A stretch of 64,000 nt of DNA from the NCBI GenBank assembly GCA_016302505.1, contig JAEDNL010000001.1, forward strand, positions 17,789-81,788, given 5' to 3'. The translations under genes were made by a program, and so were the position numbers. This DNA comes from Bacilli bacterium (GTDB taxonomy: Bacteria > Bacillota_I > Bacilli_A > RF39 > UBA660). Positions 33,076 to 41,013 of the stretch are shown piece by piece. The notes beneath the pieces are model-generated. The model made no database searches. It saw nothing but the letters and a program-made list of their open reading frames with translations, and was not told the DNA's origin. Numbering within the stretch: the first letter of the stretch is position 1; each line of letters starts with the position of its first letter.

Positions 33076-33609
33076 ATGAAGTTTTTAAAAAGATATATTT
33101 TGGCATTTTTGATTTTTGCAATTTGTGGTTGGCTATATGAAGAGTTTCTTTTTATAGTAGAGGATCATGTTTTGGTAAATCGTGGGTCACTGTTTGGACC
33201 ATGGTTACCCATATATGGATTTGGTGGACTTGCTGTAATTTTATTGTTTTATAAATGTAAAGATAAGAAAGTAATGATTGGTAAGGTTAATATTAGACCT
33301 ATTATTTTGTTTTTTGAAACGACTATTATTTGTGTATTATTAGAACTTATTGCAACTTATATAATTGATTTTAGACCGCTTTGGGATTATAGTGATAAAT
33401 TTATGAATTTTGAAGGGCGAATTGCACTTATTCCTGGTCTTAGATTTGGAATTCTTGCTTTATTTGGATTATATTATGTATATCCATTTGTGATAAAATT
33501 AGCGAATGTGAAAGATAAGAAAATTAACTTTTTGTATTTACTAATTTTTACATTATTTATAATTGATGCTTTAGCTAGAATTTGGCTGGACAATAATTAT
33601 AGTATGTAG
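33076..33609 (+). CDS. Putative ABC transporter permease, CmpB-like (type IV)
   Basis: A 177-residue membrane protein with about five helices. The opening ICGWLYEEFL and the segment NRGSLFGPWLPIYGFGG are the signature of the 'putative ABC-transporter type IV' (CmpB-like, PF06541) family, whose members lack an ATPase and have no known function. It lies 12 bases after the DUF6512-like gene, so it is probably the last gene of the cad transcription unit. gltX follows 56 bases later. Confidence 0.82.
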   Translation: MKFLKRYILAFLIFAICGWLYEEFLFIVEDHVLVNRGSLFGPWLPIYGFGGLAVILLFYKCKDKKVMIGKVNIRPIILFFETTIICVLLELIATYIIDFRPLWDYSDKFMNFEGRIALIPGLRFGILALFGLYYVYPFVIKLANVKDKKINFLYLLIFTLFIIDALARIWLDNNYSM

Positions 33610-33665
33610 TTGATTTTAAGGGATTATTTTGTTAGAATTGTAGGGAAGAAAGACGGGAGATATTT

Positions 33666-35309
33666 ATGACTGATAATGAAAAACTTGCAGAGCTTCTTTA
33701 TCCTGATGTAAGGCTTACAATTGATGATTTGGAAAAGAAGTATCCTAAAAGAAATCTTGATGAAAAAGCAGAAGTTTGTCGTTTTGCACCTAGTCCAACG
33801 GGTAGAATGCACATGGGAAATTTATTTGCTTCTTTTGTTCCTGAAAGATTTGCTCATCAAAGTAATGGTGTATTTATTTTAAGAATTGAAGATACTGATG
33901 ATAAAAGAGCAATTGATGATGGAATAAATTTAATTATGCAGGATTTAAAAGAATATAATTATAAAGTTGATGAGGGACCTAATTCTGGTGGGGAATATGG
34001 ACCATATATTCAAAGTCAAAGAAAAGAGATTTATCATACTGTTGCTAAGTATTTAGTATCTATTGGAAGAGCTTATCCTTGTTTTTGCAGTGAAGATGAT
34101 TTAACTCACATGAGAGAACATCAAGAGCATAAGAAAGAAAGAATAGGTTATTATGGTAGGTATGCTAAGTGTCGTAATCTAACTTATGTTGAAGTAAAAG
34201 CTCATATTGATAATGGCGATAAATGGGTTTTAAGGTTAAAGTCAATGGGCGATTTTAATAAAAAGATTGTTTTTAAAGATTTAATTAAAGGAACAATTGA
34301 ATTACCAGAGAATGATATAGACCAAGTTTTAGTAAAGTCTGACGGAATTCCGCCTTATGCTTTTGCTCATGTTTGTGATGATCATTTTATGAGAGTAACT
34401 ATTGTTACAAGGGATGATTCATATATTTCTTCTGTTCCTTATCATTTAGAGTTATGGGATGCTTGTAGATTTGAAAAACCAAAGTTTGCTCATTTATTAC
34501 CACTTAATAAAAAAGATGGAGAAGTGGTTAGAAAACTTAGTAAGCGTAAAGATCCAGAAGCAGCAGTAGCTTTTTATCACGAAAAGGGAATACCAACAGA
34601 AGCGGTAAAACTTTATTTTGCAACACTTTTAAATTCAAATTTTGATGGTTGGTTCTTACAAAATCAAGATAAAGATTATAATGATTTTACTTTTAGTTTT
34701 AATAAAATGAGTACAAGTGGGGGTTCTTTATTTGACATAGAAAAACTATTAAATATTTCTAAAAATTATTTAAGTAGATTGAAAGCTGAAGAGGTCTTTG
34801 CAAATTTAGATAATTGGTCTAAGGAGTTTGATAATGAGTTTAACCAGCTTATAAAACAATATAGAGATTATACTATTTCAGTTTTAAATATTGAAAGAGA
34901 GCAAAAAAAACCAAGAAAAGATTTTGCTTGCTATAGTGAAATAAAGAAGAATATTTGGTATATGTATGATGAATTGTTTTCCGATGTAGATTTTGATTTT
35001 AGTTTTTTGAAACATGAGGAAGATGCGAGGAAAATAGTTTCTACATATTTAAGTGACTTTTTTGATATTAATGATGATAAAGAAACTTGGTTTAATAAGA
35101 TTAAAGAACTTACTGAAAAGATGGGTTATAATACTAATATGAAGGAGTATAAAGAAAATCCTGATGAGTTTAGGGGAAGTATAGCCGATATTAGTAATGT
35201 TATTAGGGTATCACTTACTACTAAGTTAACTACTCCTGATTTATTTGAAATTATAAAACTTCTTGGAAATGAGCGAGTTTGTGAAAGATTTAAAAGAATT
35301 TGTGGATAA
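33666..35309 (+). CDS. gltX: Glutamate--tRNA ligase
   Basis: A 547-residue class I glutamyl-tRNA synthetase. It has the HIGH-equivalent RFAPSPTGRMHMGN near residue 38 and the KMSKR-equivalent VRKLSKRKDPE. Between them it has the IEDTD and GYYGRYAKC segments, and a helical anticodon-binding C-terminus. It is longer than typical bacterial GltX (about 485) because of an N-terminal extension of about 35 residues before the catalytic fold. It charges tRNA-Glu in the cytoplasm. Whether it is discriminating (Glu only) cannot be judged. RBS CGGGAGA. The terminator covers its stop codon. Confidence 0.93.
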   Translation: MTDNEKLAELLYPDVRLTIDDLEKKYPKRNLDEKAEVCRFAPSPTGRMHMGNLFASFVPERFAHQSNGVFILRIEDTDDKRAIDDGINLIMQDLKEYNYKVDEGPNSGGEYGPYIQSQRKEIYHTVAKYLVSIGRAYPCFCSEDDLTHMREHQEHKKERIGYYGRYAKCRNLTYVEVKAHIDNGDKWVLRLKSMGDFNKKIVFKDLIKGTIELPENDIDQVLVKSDGIPPYAFAHVCDDHFMRVTIVTRDDSYISSVPYHLELWDACRFEKPKFAHLLPLNKKDGEVVRKLSKRKDPEAAVAFYHEKGIPTEAVKLYFATLLNSNFDGWFLQNQDKDYNDFTFSFNKMSTSGGSLFDIEKLLNISKNYLSRLKAEEVFANLDNWSKEFDNEFNQLIKQYRDYTISVLNIEREQKKPRKDFACYSEIKKNIWYMYDELFSDVDFDFSFLKHEEDARKIVSTYLSDFFDINDDKETWFNKIKELTEKMGYNTNMKEYKENPDEFRGSIADISNVIRVSLTTKLTTPDLFEIIKLLGNERVCERFKRICG

Positions 35310-35332
35310 TTTGTAAGTTATTCACATTTTTT
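35302..35332 (+). terminator. Intrinsic terminator of gltX
   Basis: GTGGATAA (35302-35309) pairs with TTATTCAC (35318-35325) with one G-T pair, followed by ATTTTTT. Confidence 0.75.
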
Positions 35333-35333
35333 A

Positions 35334-35362
35334 TTGACTTTTGGGATTGTTTTTCATATAAT
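35334..35362 (+). promoter_or_regulatory. Promoter of rplM-rpsI
   Basis: -35 TTGACT (35334-35339), a 17-base spacer and -10 TATAAT (35357-35362). Confidence 0.75.
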
Positions 35363-35368
35363 TCATAT

Positions 35369-35445
35369 TGGTACATTTTGATTTACTCTTTTATTTGGCG
35401 ACGTGGGAAGTTTAAATTTATGAGAGTAATGAAAGGAATTATTTT
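35369..35445 (+). promoter_or_regulatory. Probable L13 ribosomal-protein leader
   Basis: A leader of about 75 bases precedes rplM. TACTCT (35384-35389) pairs with AGAGTA (35423-35428), enclosing a GC-richer centre (GGCGACGTGGGAAG) unlike the surrounding AT-rich DNA. Bacillota have a conserved L13 leader at this position through which L13 represses its own operon. I infer the same here from position and structure. Confidence 0.5.
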
Positions 35446-35877
35446 ATGAAGACATTTATGCAAACAAAAGAAACAGTTGATCGTAAGTGGTATGTAATTG
35501 ATGCTGCTGAGTTACCTTTAGGTAGAGTTGCTACTAAGGCTGCTACTATTTTAAGAGGAAAACATAAAGCAACATTTACACCACATATTGATTGTGGAGA
35601 CTATGTAATTATTGTTAATGCATCTAAAGTTAAATTAACTGGTAATAAGATTAATGATAAGATGTATTATAATCATTCTGGATTTCCAGGTGGACTTAGA
35701 ACTCGTAATGCGAAGACTATGTTAGAAAATTATCCAGTAGAAATGGTAGAAAGAGCAGTAAAGGGAATGCTTCCAAATGGACCTTTAGGTAGACAAATGT
35801 ATCGTAAGTTATTTGTTTATGCTGGAGCAGAACATAAGCAAGAGGCTCAAAAACCAACTGCTATTACGATTGATTAG
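35446..35877 (+). CDS. rplM: 50S ribosomal protein L13
   Basis: A 143-residue L13, full length. Recognised by the segment [37 protein letters not shown], the [10 protein letters not shown] loop and [13 protein letters not shown]. It binds 23S rRNA early in 50S assembly. The rpsI gene follows after 10 bases with RBS GGAGAGAG, the usual rplM-rpsI order in bacteria. Confidence 0.98.
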   Translation: MKTFMQTKETVDRKWYVIDAAELPLGRVATKAATILRGKHKATFTPHIDCGDYVIIVNASKVKLTGNKINDKMYYNHSGFPGGLRTRNAKTMLENYPVEMVERAVKGMLPNGPLGRQMYRKLFVYAGAEHKQEAQKPTAITID

Positions 35878-35887
35878 GAGAGAGATT

Positions 35888-36304
35888 ATGAAGAAAAGTG
35901 AAGTTACTGCAACAGGCAGAAGAAAACGTTCTATTGCTCAAGTTAAGTTAGTTACTGGTAAGGGTAATATTATAGTTAATGGAAAAGATGTAAATGAGTA
36001 TATGCCTTTTCCTACACTTGTTATGGATTTGAAACAACCGTTAGTATTAACTAATAATGAAAATACATTTGATGTTTTTGTTAAAGTTAATGGTGGTGGA
36101 TTTTCAGGACAAGCTGGAGCTATTAGACTTGCTATTACTAAGGCTTTAGTTGAACTTGATGCTGATACTGACCAATCAAGAGATGATGCATATAAGAAAA
36201 TTCTTAGAGAAGCTGGTTTCTTAACTCGTGATCCAAGAGTTAAAGAACGTAAAAAATATGGACTTAAAAAGGCTCGTAGAGCACCACAATTTTCTAAACG
36301 TTAG
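35888..36304 (+). CDS. rpsI: 30S ribosomal protein S9
   Basis: A 138-residue S9, starting at ATG 35888 just after the rplM stop. Shows [34 protein letters not shown] and the basic C-terminal tail [17 protein letters not shown] that reaches the P-site tRNA. Complete. A GC-rich terminator follows. Confidence 0.98.
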   Translation: MKKSEVTATGRRKRSIAQVKLVTGKGNIIVNGKDVNEYMPFPTLVMDLKQPLVLTNNENTFDVFVKVNGGGFSGQAGAIRLAITKALVELDADTDQSRDDAYKKILREAGFLTRDPRVKERKKYGLKKARRAPQFSKR

Positions 36305-36321
36305 TTTAAAATGTTTCTTTT

Positions 36322-36345
36322 ACCCCTTAATTGGGGTTTTTGTTT
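36322..36345 (+). terminator. Intrinsic terminator of rplM-rpsI
   Basis: ACCCC (36322-36326), loop TTAATT and GGGGT (36333-36337) followed by TTTTGTTT. Confidence 0.8.
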
Positions 36346-36406
36346 GCAATATTATTCTTGATTTAAATTAAATATTAAGATAGACTATTTACTTAAGGAG
36401 ATTTGT

Positions 36407-37741
36407 ATGAAGGACGTTGTAAATTTTTTAGAAAGTTTAAATATTTTAGATGATGAACTCGTAGTTTTGGCTTGCTCTTATGGGCCTGATTCTATGTGTT
36501 TATTAAATTTACTTTTGGATTGTAATTTTAATGTTGTTGTTGCTCATGTTAATCATATGGTGCGTGAAGAGTCTTTTGAGGAATATAGGCTGATGAAGGA
36601 GTACTGTGAAGAGCGTGATGTTAAATTTGAATATTATCAGTTTGAGAATAAAATTACTAAGAATTTTGAGGCAACGGCTAGGTTAAAAAGATATAATTTT
36701 TTTGAAGAAGTATTAACTAAATATCATTCTAGATACTTGTTTACAGCTCACCACGGAGATGATTTGGTAGAAACAGTATTAATGAGATTATCTAGGGGAG
36801 CATCTTTTAGAGGTTATGCTGGGTTTAGAGAGATTAGTGATTTTAGAGGTAAATTTTTAGTTAGACCTTTATTGTTTGTTGCAAAAGAAGATATTAATAA
36901 ATTTAATTCTAAGAGGAATATTCCTTCTTCTTTTGATTATACTAATGCTGATAAGAGTTTTACACGAAATAGGTATCGTTTAGATGTTTTACCAATACTT
37001 AAAGATATTAATCCTAAAATTCACAAGAAATTCATAAAGTTCAGTCATACTATAAGTGAATATGATGATTATGTTGAAAATGAGGTTAAAATTTTATATA
37101 GTCGTTTATATTCATTTAATAGATTAGATTTGAATGAGTTTGATGTTTTACCCCTTCTACTAAAAAAACGTTTACTGTGTGAGATATTTTCTAATTTATA
37201 TAATGGTGAAATTATTAATATTAATGATAAGCATTTAAATCTAATCTTTAATTTGATTGATAGTAAGTCTTGTGGACAGGTTAATTTACCTAAGAAGATT
37301 ATGGTTGTAAAGTATTATAATATCTTAGAGTTTAAAGTTAATGATGCCGGTTTAAAAAGATTTGATTATATATTTGAAGATAAAGTTATGCTTCCTTTTG
37401 GTTATATTGAAAAGTTAAGTGAAGATATTAATTCAAAAAGTAATTATATTATTAGATTAAGTTCTAAGGAGATAAGTTTACCACTACATGTAAGATCAAG
37501 ATGTAATGGTGATATTATGTTTGTTAAAAATTTAAATGGTAGCAAGAAAATTAAGAATATTTTGATTGATGAAAAGGTTCCTTCTGATAAAAGAGATGGG
37601 GTGCCAGTTGTTACTGATAGTGATGGTAAAATTTTATGGCTTGCAGGCGTAAAAAAGAGTAAATTTGATAAACAAAGTGATGAATATTATGATATAATAT
37701 TAAGGTATGTAAAAAAGGAGAAAGAGTTTGATGAAGAATAA
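36407..37741 (+). CDS. tilS: tRNA(Ile)-lysidine synthase
   Basis: A 444-residue TilS, which converts C34 of the CAU-anticodon tRNA-Ile to lysidine. The PP-loop reads ACSYGPDSM, a variant of the usual SGGxDS with Tyr in place of the first Gly. The HVNHMVREES, TAHHGDDLVETVLMRL and NRYRLDVLP segments fit the family. The C-terminal tRNA-binding domain is present (VRSRCNGD near the end). It overlaps ftsH by 11 bases; tilS next to ftsH is a conserved Bacillota order. RBS AAGGAG. Confidence 0.94.
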   Translation: MKDVVNFLESLNILDDELVVLACSYGPDSMCLLNLLLDCNFNVVVAHVNHMVREESFEEYRLMKEYCEERDVKFEYYQFENKITKNFEATARLKRYNFFEEVLTKYHSRYLFTAHHGDDLVETVLMRLSRGASFRGYAGFREISDFRGKFLVRPLLFVAKEDINKFNSKRNIPSSFDYTNADKSFTRNRYRLDVLPILKDINPKIHKKFIKFSHTISEYDDYVENEVKILYSRLYSFNRLDLNEFDVLPLLLKKRLLCEIFSNLYNGEIININDKHLNLIFNLIDSKSCGQVNLPKKIMVVKYYNILEFKVNDAGLKRFDYIFEDKVMLPFGYIEKLSEDINSKSNYIIRLSSKEISLPLHVRSRCNGDIMFVKNLNGSKKIKNILIDEKVPSDKRDGVPVVTDSDGKILWLAGVKKSKFDKQSDEYYDIILRYVKKEKEFDEE

Positions 37742-39701
37742 GAAAAGTTATACTAAACAGTCAGTTCCGTATGCGATATTATTTATTGTTATTATTGGAG
37801 TATTATTGTTTTTTAATTTATCTCAATATAAGGTTTATGAGTATTCTTATGATGAGTTTATTAAAAGATTATCTGAAGGAGAAGTTACTAAGTTAGAGAT
37901 AACACCAAAGAATGGTTCAGGTGTTTATGTTATTGATGGTGCTTTAAAAGATTATAAGAGTACTGAAAGCTTTAGAGTTAATGCACCTTTATCTGATACT
38001 GTTTTAGAGAAAGTAATGAAGTATGTTGATGAAGATGATATTGAGGTTATTACGAATGCTAATCCAGAAAATAATGGATTTGTAACGGTTTTAATCAATG
38101 TTGTTCCAACTGTATTATTAATTGGTGCAACTATTTGGTTATTTTCAAAGATTAGTGGAAGTAATAAAAATAGTATGGACTTTGGAAGAAGCCGTGCTAA
38201 ATTAAATGAGGAAGCTAAGGCTAAATTTAGTGATGTTGCTGGTCTTGTTGAGGAAAAAGAAGAAGTTGCTGAGTTAATTGATTTCTTAAAAAATCCAAAG
38301 AAATTTCAAAAACTTGGTGCTAGAATTCCAAAGGGAGTTTTACTTGTAGGGCCTCCAGGAACTGGTAAAACATTACTTGCTAAAGCTGTTGCTGGTGAGG
38401 CAAATGTACCATTTTATTATATTAGTGGTTCTGATTTTGTTGAGTTATTTGTTGGTGTTGGGGCTTCACGTGTTCGTGATATGTTTAAACAAGCTAAACA
38501 ATCAGCGCCTTGCTTAATATTTATTGATGAAATAGATGCTGTTGGTCGTCAAAGAGGTACTGGTTTAGGCGGTGGCCATGATGAAAGAGAGCAAACTCTT
38601 AACCAATTATTAACTGAAATGGATGGTTTTGGTGCTAACGAAGGAATTATTATTATTGCTGCAACCAATAGACCTGATGTTTTAGATCCAGCTTTACTTA
38701 GACCAGGTAGATTTGATAGACAAGTTACTGTTAGTCTTCCAGATCAAAAGGAAAGAGAAGCTATATTAAATGTTCATGCTCGTAATAAAATATTTGATAA
38801 GAGTGTAAATTTATCTAATATTTCAAAACGTACACCAGGATTTAGTGGGGCAGATTTAGAAAATTTACTTAATGAAGCAGCACTTCTAGCGGTAAGAAGA
38901 AATTTACCAGCAATTACGATGGCTGAAATTGATGAAGCAACTGATAGAGTTTTAATGGGACCTGCTAAGGTAAGTCATACAATTACACCAAAAGAGAAAG
39001 AATTAATTGCTTTACATGAAAGTGGTCATGCAGTAATTGGAATGAAAGTTCCTGATGCTGAGGTTGTTCATAAGATTACAATTATTCCTAGAGGTGTAGC
39101 TGGTGGTTATACAATGATGCTTCCTAAGGAAGAAAAAATTGCGATTATGACTAAGAGTGAACTTCTATCTACTATTACCGGATTGCTTGGTGGTAGAGTG
39201 AGTGAAGAATTATTCTTTGGTGAAATAACTACTGGGGCTAGTGATGACTTTAGTAAAGCCACTAAGATTGCTCGTTCTATGGTTACTGAGTACGGTATGA
39301 GTGATTTAGGACCTGTACAATTAGAACAAAAAAGTGAAGGCGTTTTCTTAGGACGTGATTATAATAAGAGTAAAAACTTTAGTGATGCTGTTGCTTTAGA
39401 AATAGATCAAGAAGTTAGAAAGATTATGAGTCAGTGTTATAAGGAAGCTACAAGAATTTTAAAAGAAAATGAGAAATTAGTTAGATTACTTGCTGATACT
39501 TTAATTGAAAGAGAAACTATTACTAAAGAAGAAATTGAAGAATTAGTTGAAACTGGTCATATTTCAGATGGTTTTGAACCAAAAGAAGAAGAAATAGATT
39601 TAAAAGAAAGAGCGAAAGTTTTAGGTATTAAAGGATACAATAAAATGAGCTTGGAAGAATTAAAAGAAGCAATCAAAGATGCAGAGAACTCTTTAAAATA
39701 G
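37731..39701 (+). CDS. ftsH: ATP-dependent zinc metalloprotease FtsH
   Basis: A 656-residue membrane AAA+ protease. Two N-terminal membrane helices (about 9-27 and 118-138) flank an extracytoplasmic domain. The AAA domain has [21 protein letters not shown], the pore-loop [12 protein letters not shown] and the second region of homology [20 protein letters not shown]. The protease zinc site is HESGH. It degrades unstable membrane and cytosolic proteins. ATG 37731 is chosen; the TTG at 37728 fits the RBS AAAGGAG spacing slightly better and cannot be excluded. Confidence 0.97.
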   Translation: MKNKKSYTKQSVPYAILFIVIIGVLLFFNLSQYKVYEYSYDEFIKRLSEGEVTKLEITPKNGSGVYVIDGALKDYKSTESFRVNAPLSDTVLEKVMKYVDEDDIEVITNANPENNGFVTVLINVVPTVLLIGATIWLFSKISGSNKNSMDFGRSRAKLNEEAKAKFSDVAGLVEEKEEVAELIDFLKNPKKFQKLGARIPKGVLLVGPPGTGKTLLAKAVAGEANVPFYYISGSDFVELFVGVGASRVRDMFKQAKQSAPCLIFIDEIDAVGRQRGTGLGGGHDEREQTLNQLLTEMDGFGANEGIIIIAATNRPDVLDPALLRPGRFDRQVTVSLPDQKEREAILNVHARNKIFDKSVNLSNISKRTPGFSGADLENLLNEAALLAVRRNLPAITMAEIDEATDRVLMGPAKVSHTITPKEKELIALHESGHAVIGMKVPDAEVVHKITIIPRGVAGGYTMMLPKEEKIAIMTKSELLSTITGLLGGRVSEELFFGEITTGASDDFSKATKIARSMVTEYGMSDLGPVQLEQKSEGVFLGRDYNKSKNFSDAVALEIDQEVRKIMSQCYKEATRILKENEKLVRLLADTLIERETITKEEIEELVETGHISDGFEPKEEEIDLKERAKVLGIKGYNKMSLEELKEAIKDAENSLK

Positions 39702-39712
39702 AGTTCTTTTTT
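39685..39712 (+). terminator. Intrinsic terminator of tilS-ftsH
   Basis: AGAACTCT (39685-39692) pairs with AGAGTTCT (39700-39707), then T through 39712. The stop codon lies in the hairpin. Confidence 0.82.
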
Positions 39713-39742
39713 GTTATACTAATTATAGTAAAGGAGAACAGT

Positions 39743-40828
39743 ATGAAATATAAATGCGAAAAATGTGGACAAATAATAGATTATGAACATAATTTTTGCC
39801 CTTATTGTGGACAAGTGACTGCTAAGGGATTTATGTTTTTTAAAGATCCCCATAATCAGGAGTTATTTAAGGGTGCTGGTTTTGCTCTTAGGAAAAGAAT
39901 TGGTATGTATTTTTCTTTATGCGTAATTATACTTACGATAGGTGCTGGTTTAGTTGCGTATAGACAAATGGATTTATTTAGACCTTTTGCTTATTTAAAT
40001 CAGAAATATTTTTATTACAAGCACGGCTATTATAGAACTTTACTGGATAATAATATTTTATATGTAGATGAAATAGATTCAGAATTAGAGGCAAAAAGTT
40101 TAATAAAAAAAGATACTAGTAATCAATCTTGGAAGTGTGTTTATGATGAAGAATTATCTAGAAAACAGGTGGCTTACGAAGAAAAATACGGTATTATGAA
40201 TATTAATTTATGTGATTTAGATTTAGAAACATCAGAAAAAATTTTTAATGTTTTAGATGTTTATGATGGATTATTTCCAAATACTTTAAATAGACTAACT
40301 AATTTAACACTTACAAATTCTGATGATGATAATGATTTTATAGCAGTTTTTAATCCGCTTAATAATATTTTAAAGAATTCGGATAAACTTGTTAATAAGA
40401 CAGAGATTTTGCTAAATAGTTATTTCTTTTTGAATAAAGATATCATGAATAGTTATAATATAAGGAGCCAGTGGTATGTTAGGAATGCTTCTTGGGAGTC
40501 ATTGTTAGCTCATGAATTGGGACATTATTTACTATATTACTATGCTTTATCAAGTTTTGGTAATAATTCGTTTTTATATGTTAATGAAGATAATATGATT
40601 GAGTTTGCTGATTTTGAAAATTTGTTTTTGAATGAATATTTTGCGAAAGGAATATTGGATAATTTAAATATTAGTGAAGTTAATATGTCAGAATATGCGG
40701 CTGAATCTTTCAACTTAGGTAATTATAGTGAGGTAATTGCTGAGGCAGTTCATGACTATTTTGTTAATAGGGAAGATGCTGATAGTGATAGTTTACGGAT
40801 AGTTTATTATATAAAAGGAGCATTATAA
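39743..40828 (+). CDS. Zinc-ribbon membrane protein with HExxH metalloprotease-like domain
   Basis: A 361-residue protein. The N-terminal zinc ribbon has two knuckles, CEKCG and CPYCG. One membrane helix follows at about residues 55-75. The external or lumenal C-terminal half contains HELGH (near residue 258) and, about 75 residues later, SEVIAEAVHDYF, the spacing and E-x3-D-type helix of gluzincin-like zinc proteases. It is therefore a candidate membrane-tethered metallopeptidase, but I know no named family with this layout. Its stop overlaps the next small zinc-ribbon gene by one base (TAATG). Confidence 0.72.
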   Translation: MKYKCEKCGQIIDYEHNFCPYCGQVTAKGFMFFKDPHNQELFKGAGFALRKRIGMYFSLCVIILTIGAGLVAYRQMDLFRPFAYLNQKYFYYKHGYYRTLLDNNILYVDEIDSELEAKSLIKKDTSNQSWKCVYDEELSRKQVAYEEKYGIMNINLCDLDLETSEKIFNVLDVYDGLFPNTLNRLTNLTLTNSDDDNDFIAVFNPLNNILKNSDKLVNKTEILLNSYFFLNKDIMNSYNIRSQWYVRNASWESLLAHELGHYLLYYYALSSFGNNSFLYVNEDNMIEFADFENLFLNEYFAKGILDNLNISEVNMSEYAAESFNLGNYSEVIAEAVHDYFVNREDADSDSLRIVYYIKGAL

Positions 40829-41001
40829 TGAGATGTCATAATTGTGGAAAGAAATTAGTAAAACATAGCAAGTACTGTTCATATTGTGGGCTAAGAAGAC
40901 AGTTTGTTTTTTCGTTTTTATTTGTTAGGGTATTTCTTGTTGTGTTGATATTTCTATTTATTTTATTATTAATTATGCTTGGTTTATCATTTGTATTGTA
41001 A
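40828..41001 (+). CDS. Small zinc-ribbon membrane protein
   Basis: A 57-residue protein starting at ATG 40828, inside the stop of the preceding gene (TAATG), with RBS AAAGGAG. MRCHNCGKKL and CSYCG form a zinc ribbon (two CxxC) followed by a single hydrophobic helix that fills the last 30 residues. It repeats in miniature the zinc ribbon plus membrane helix of the HExxH protein, so the two probably act together or share an origin. Function unknown. Confidence 0.7.
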   Translation: MRCHNCGKKLVKHSKYCSYCGLRRQFVFSFLFVRVFLVVLIFLFILLLIMLGLSFVL

Positions 41002-41013
41002 AGGATGTGTTTT

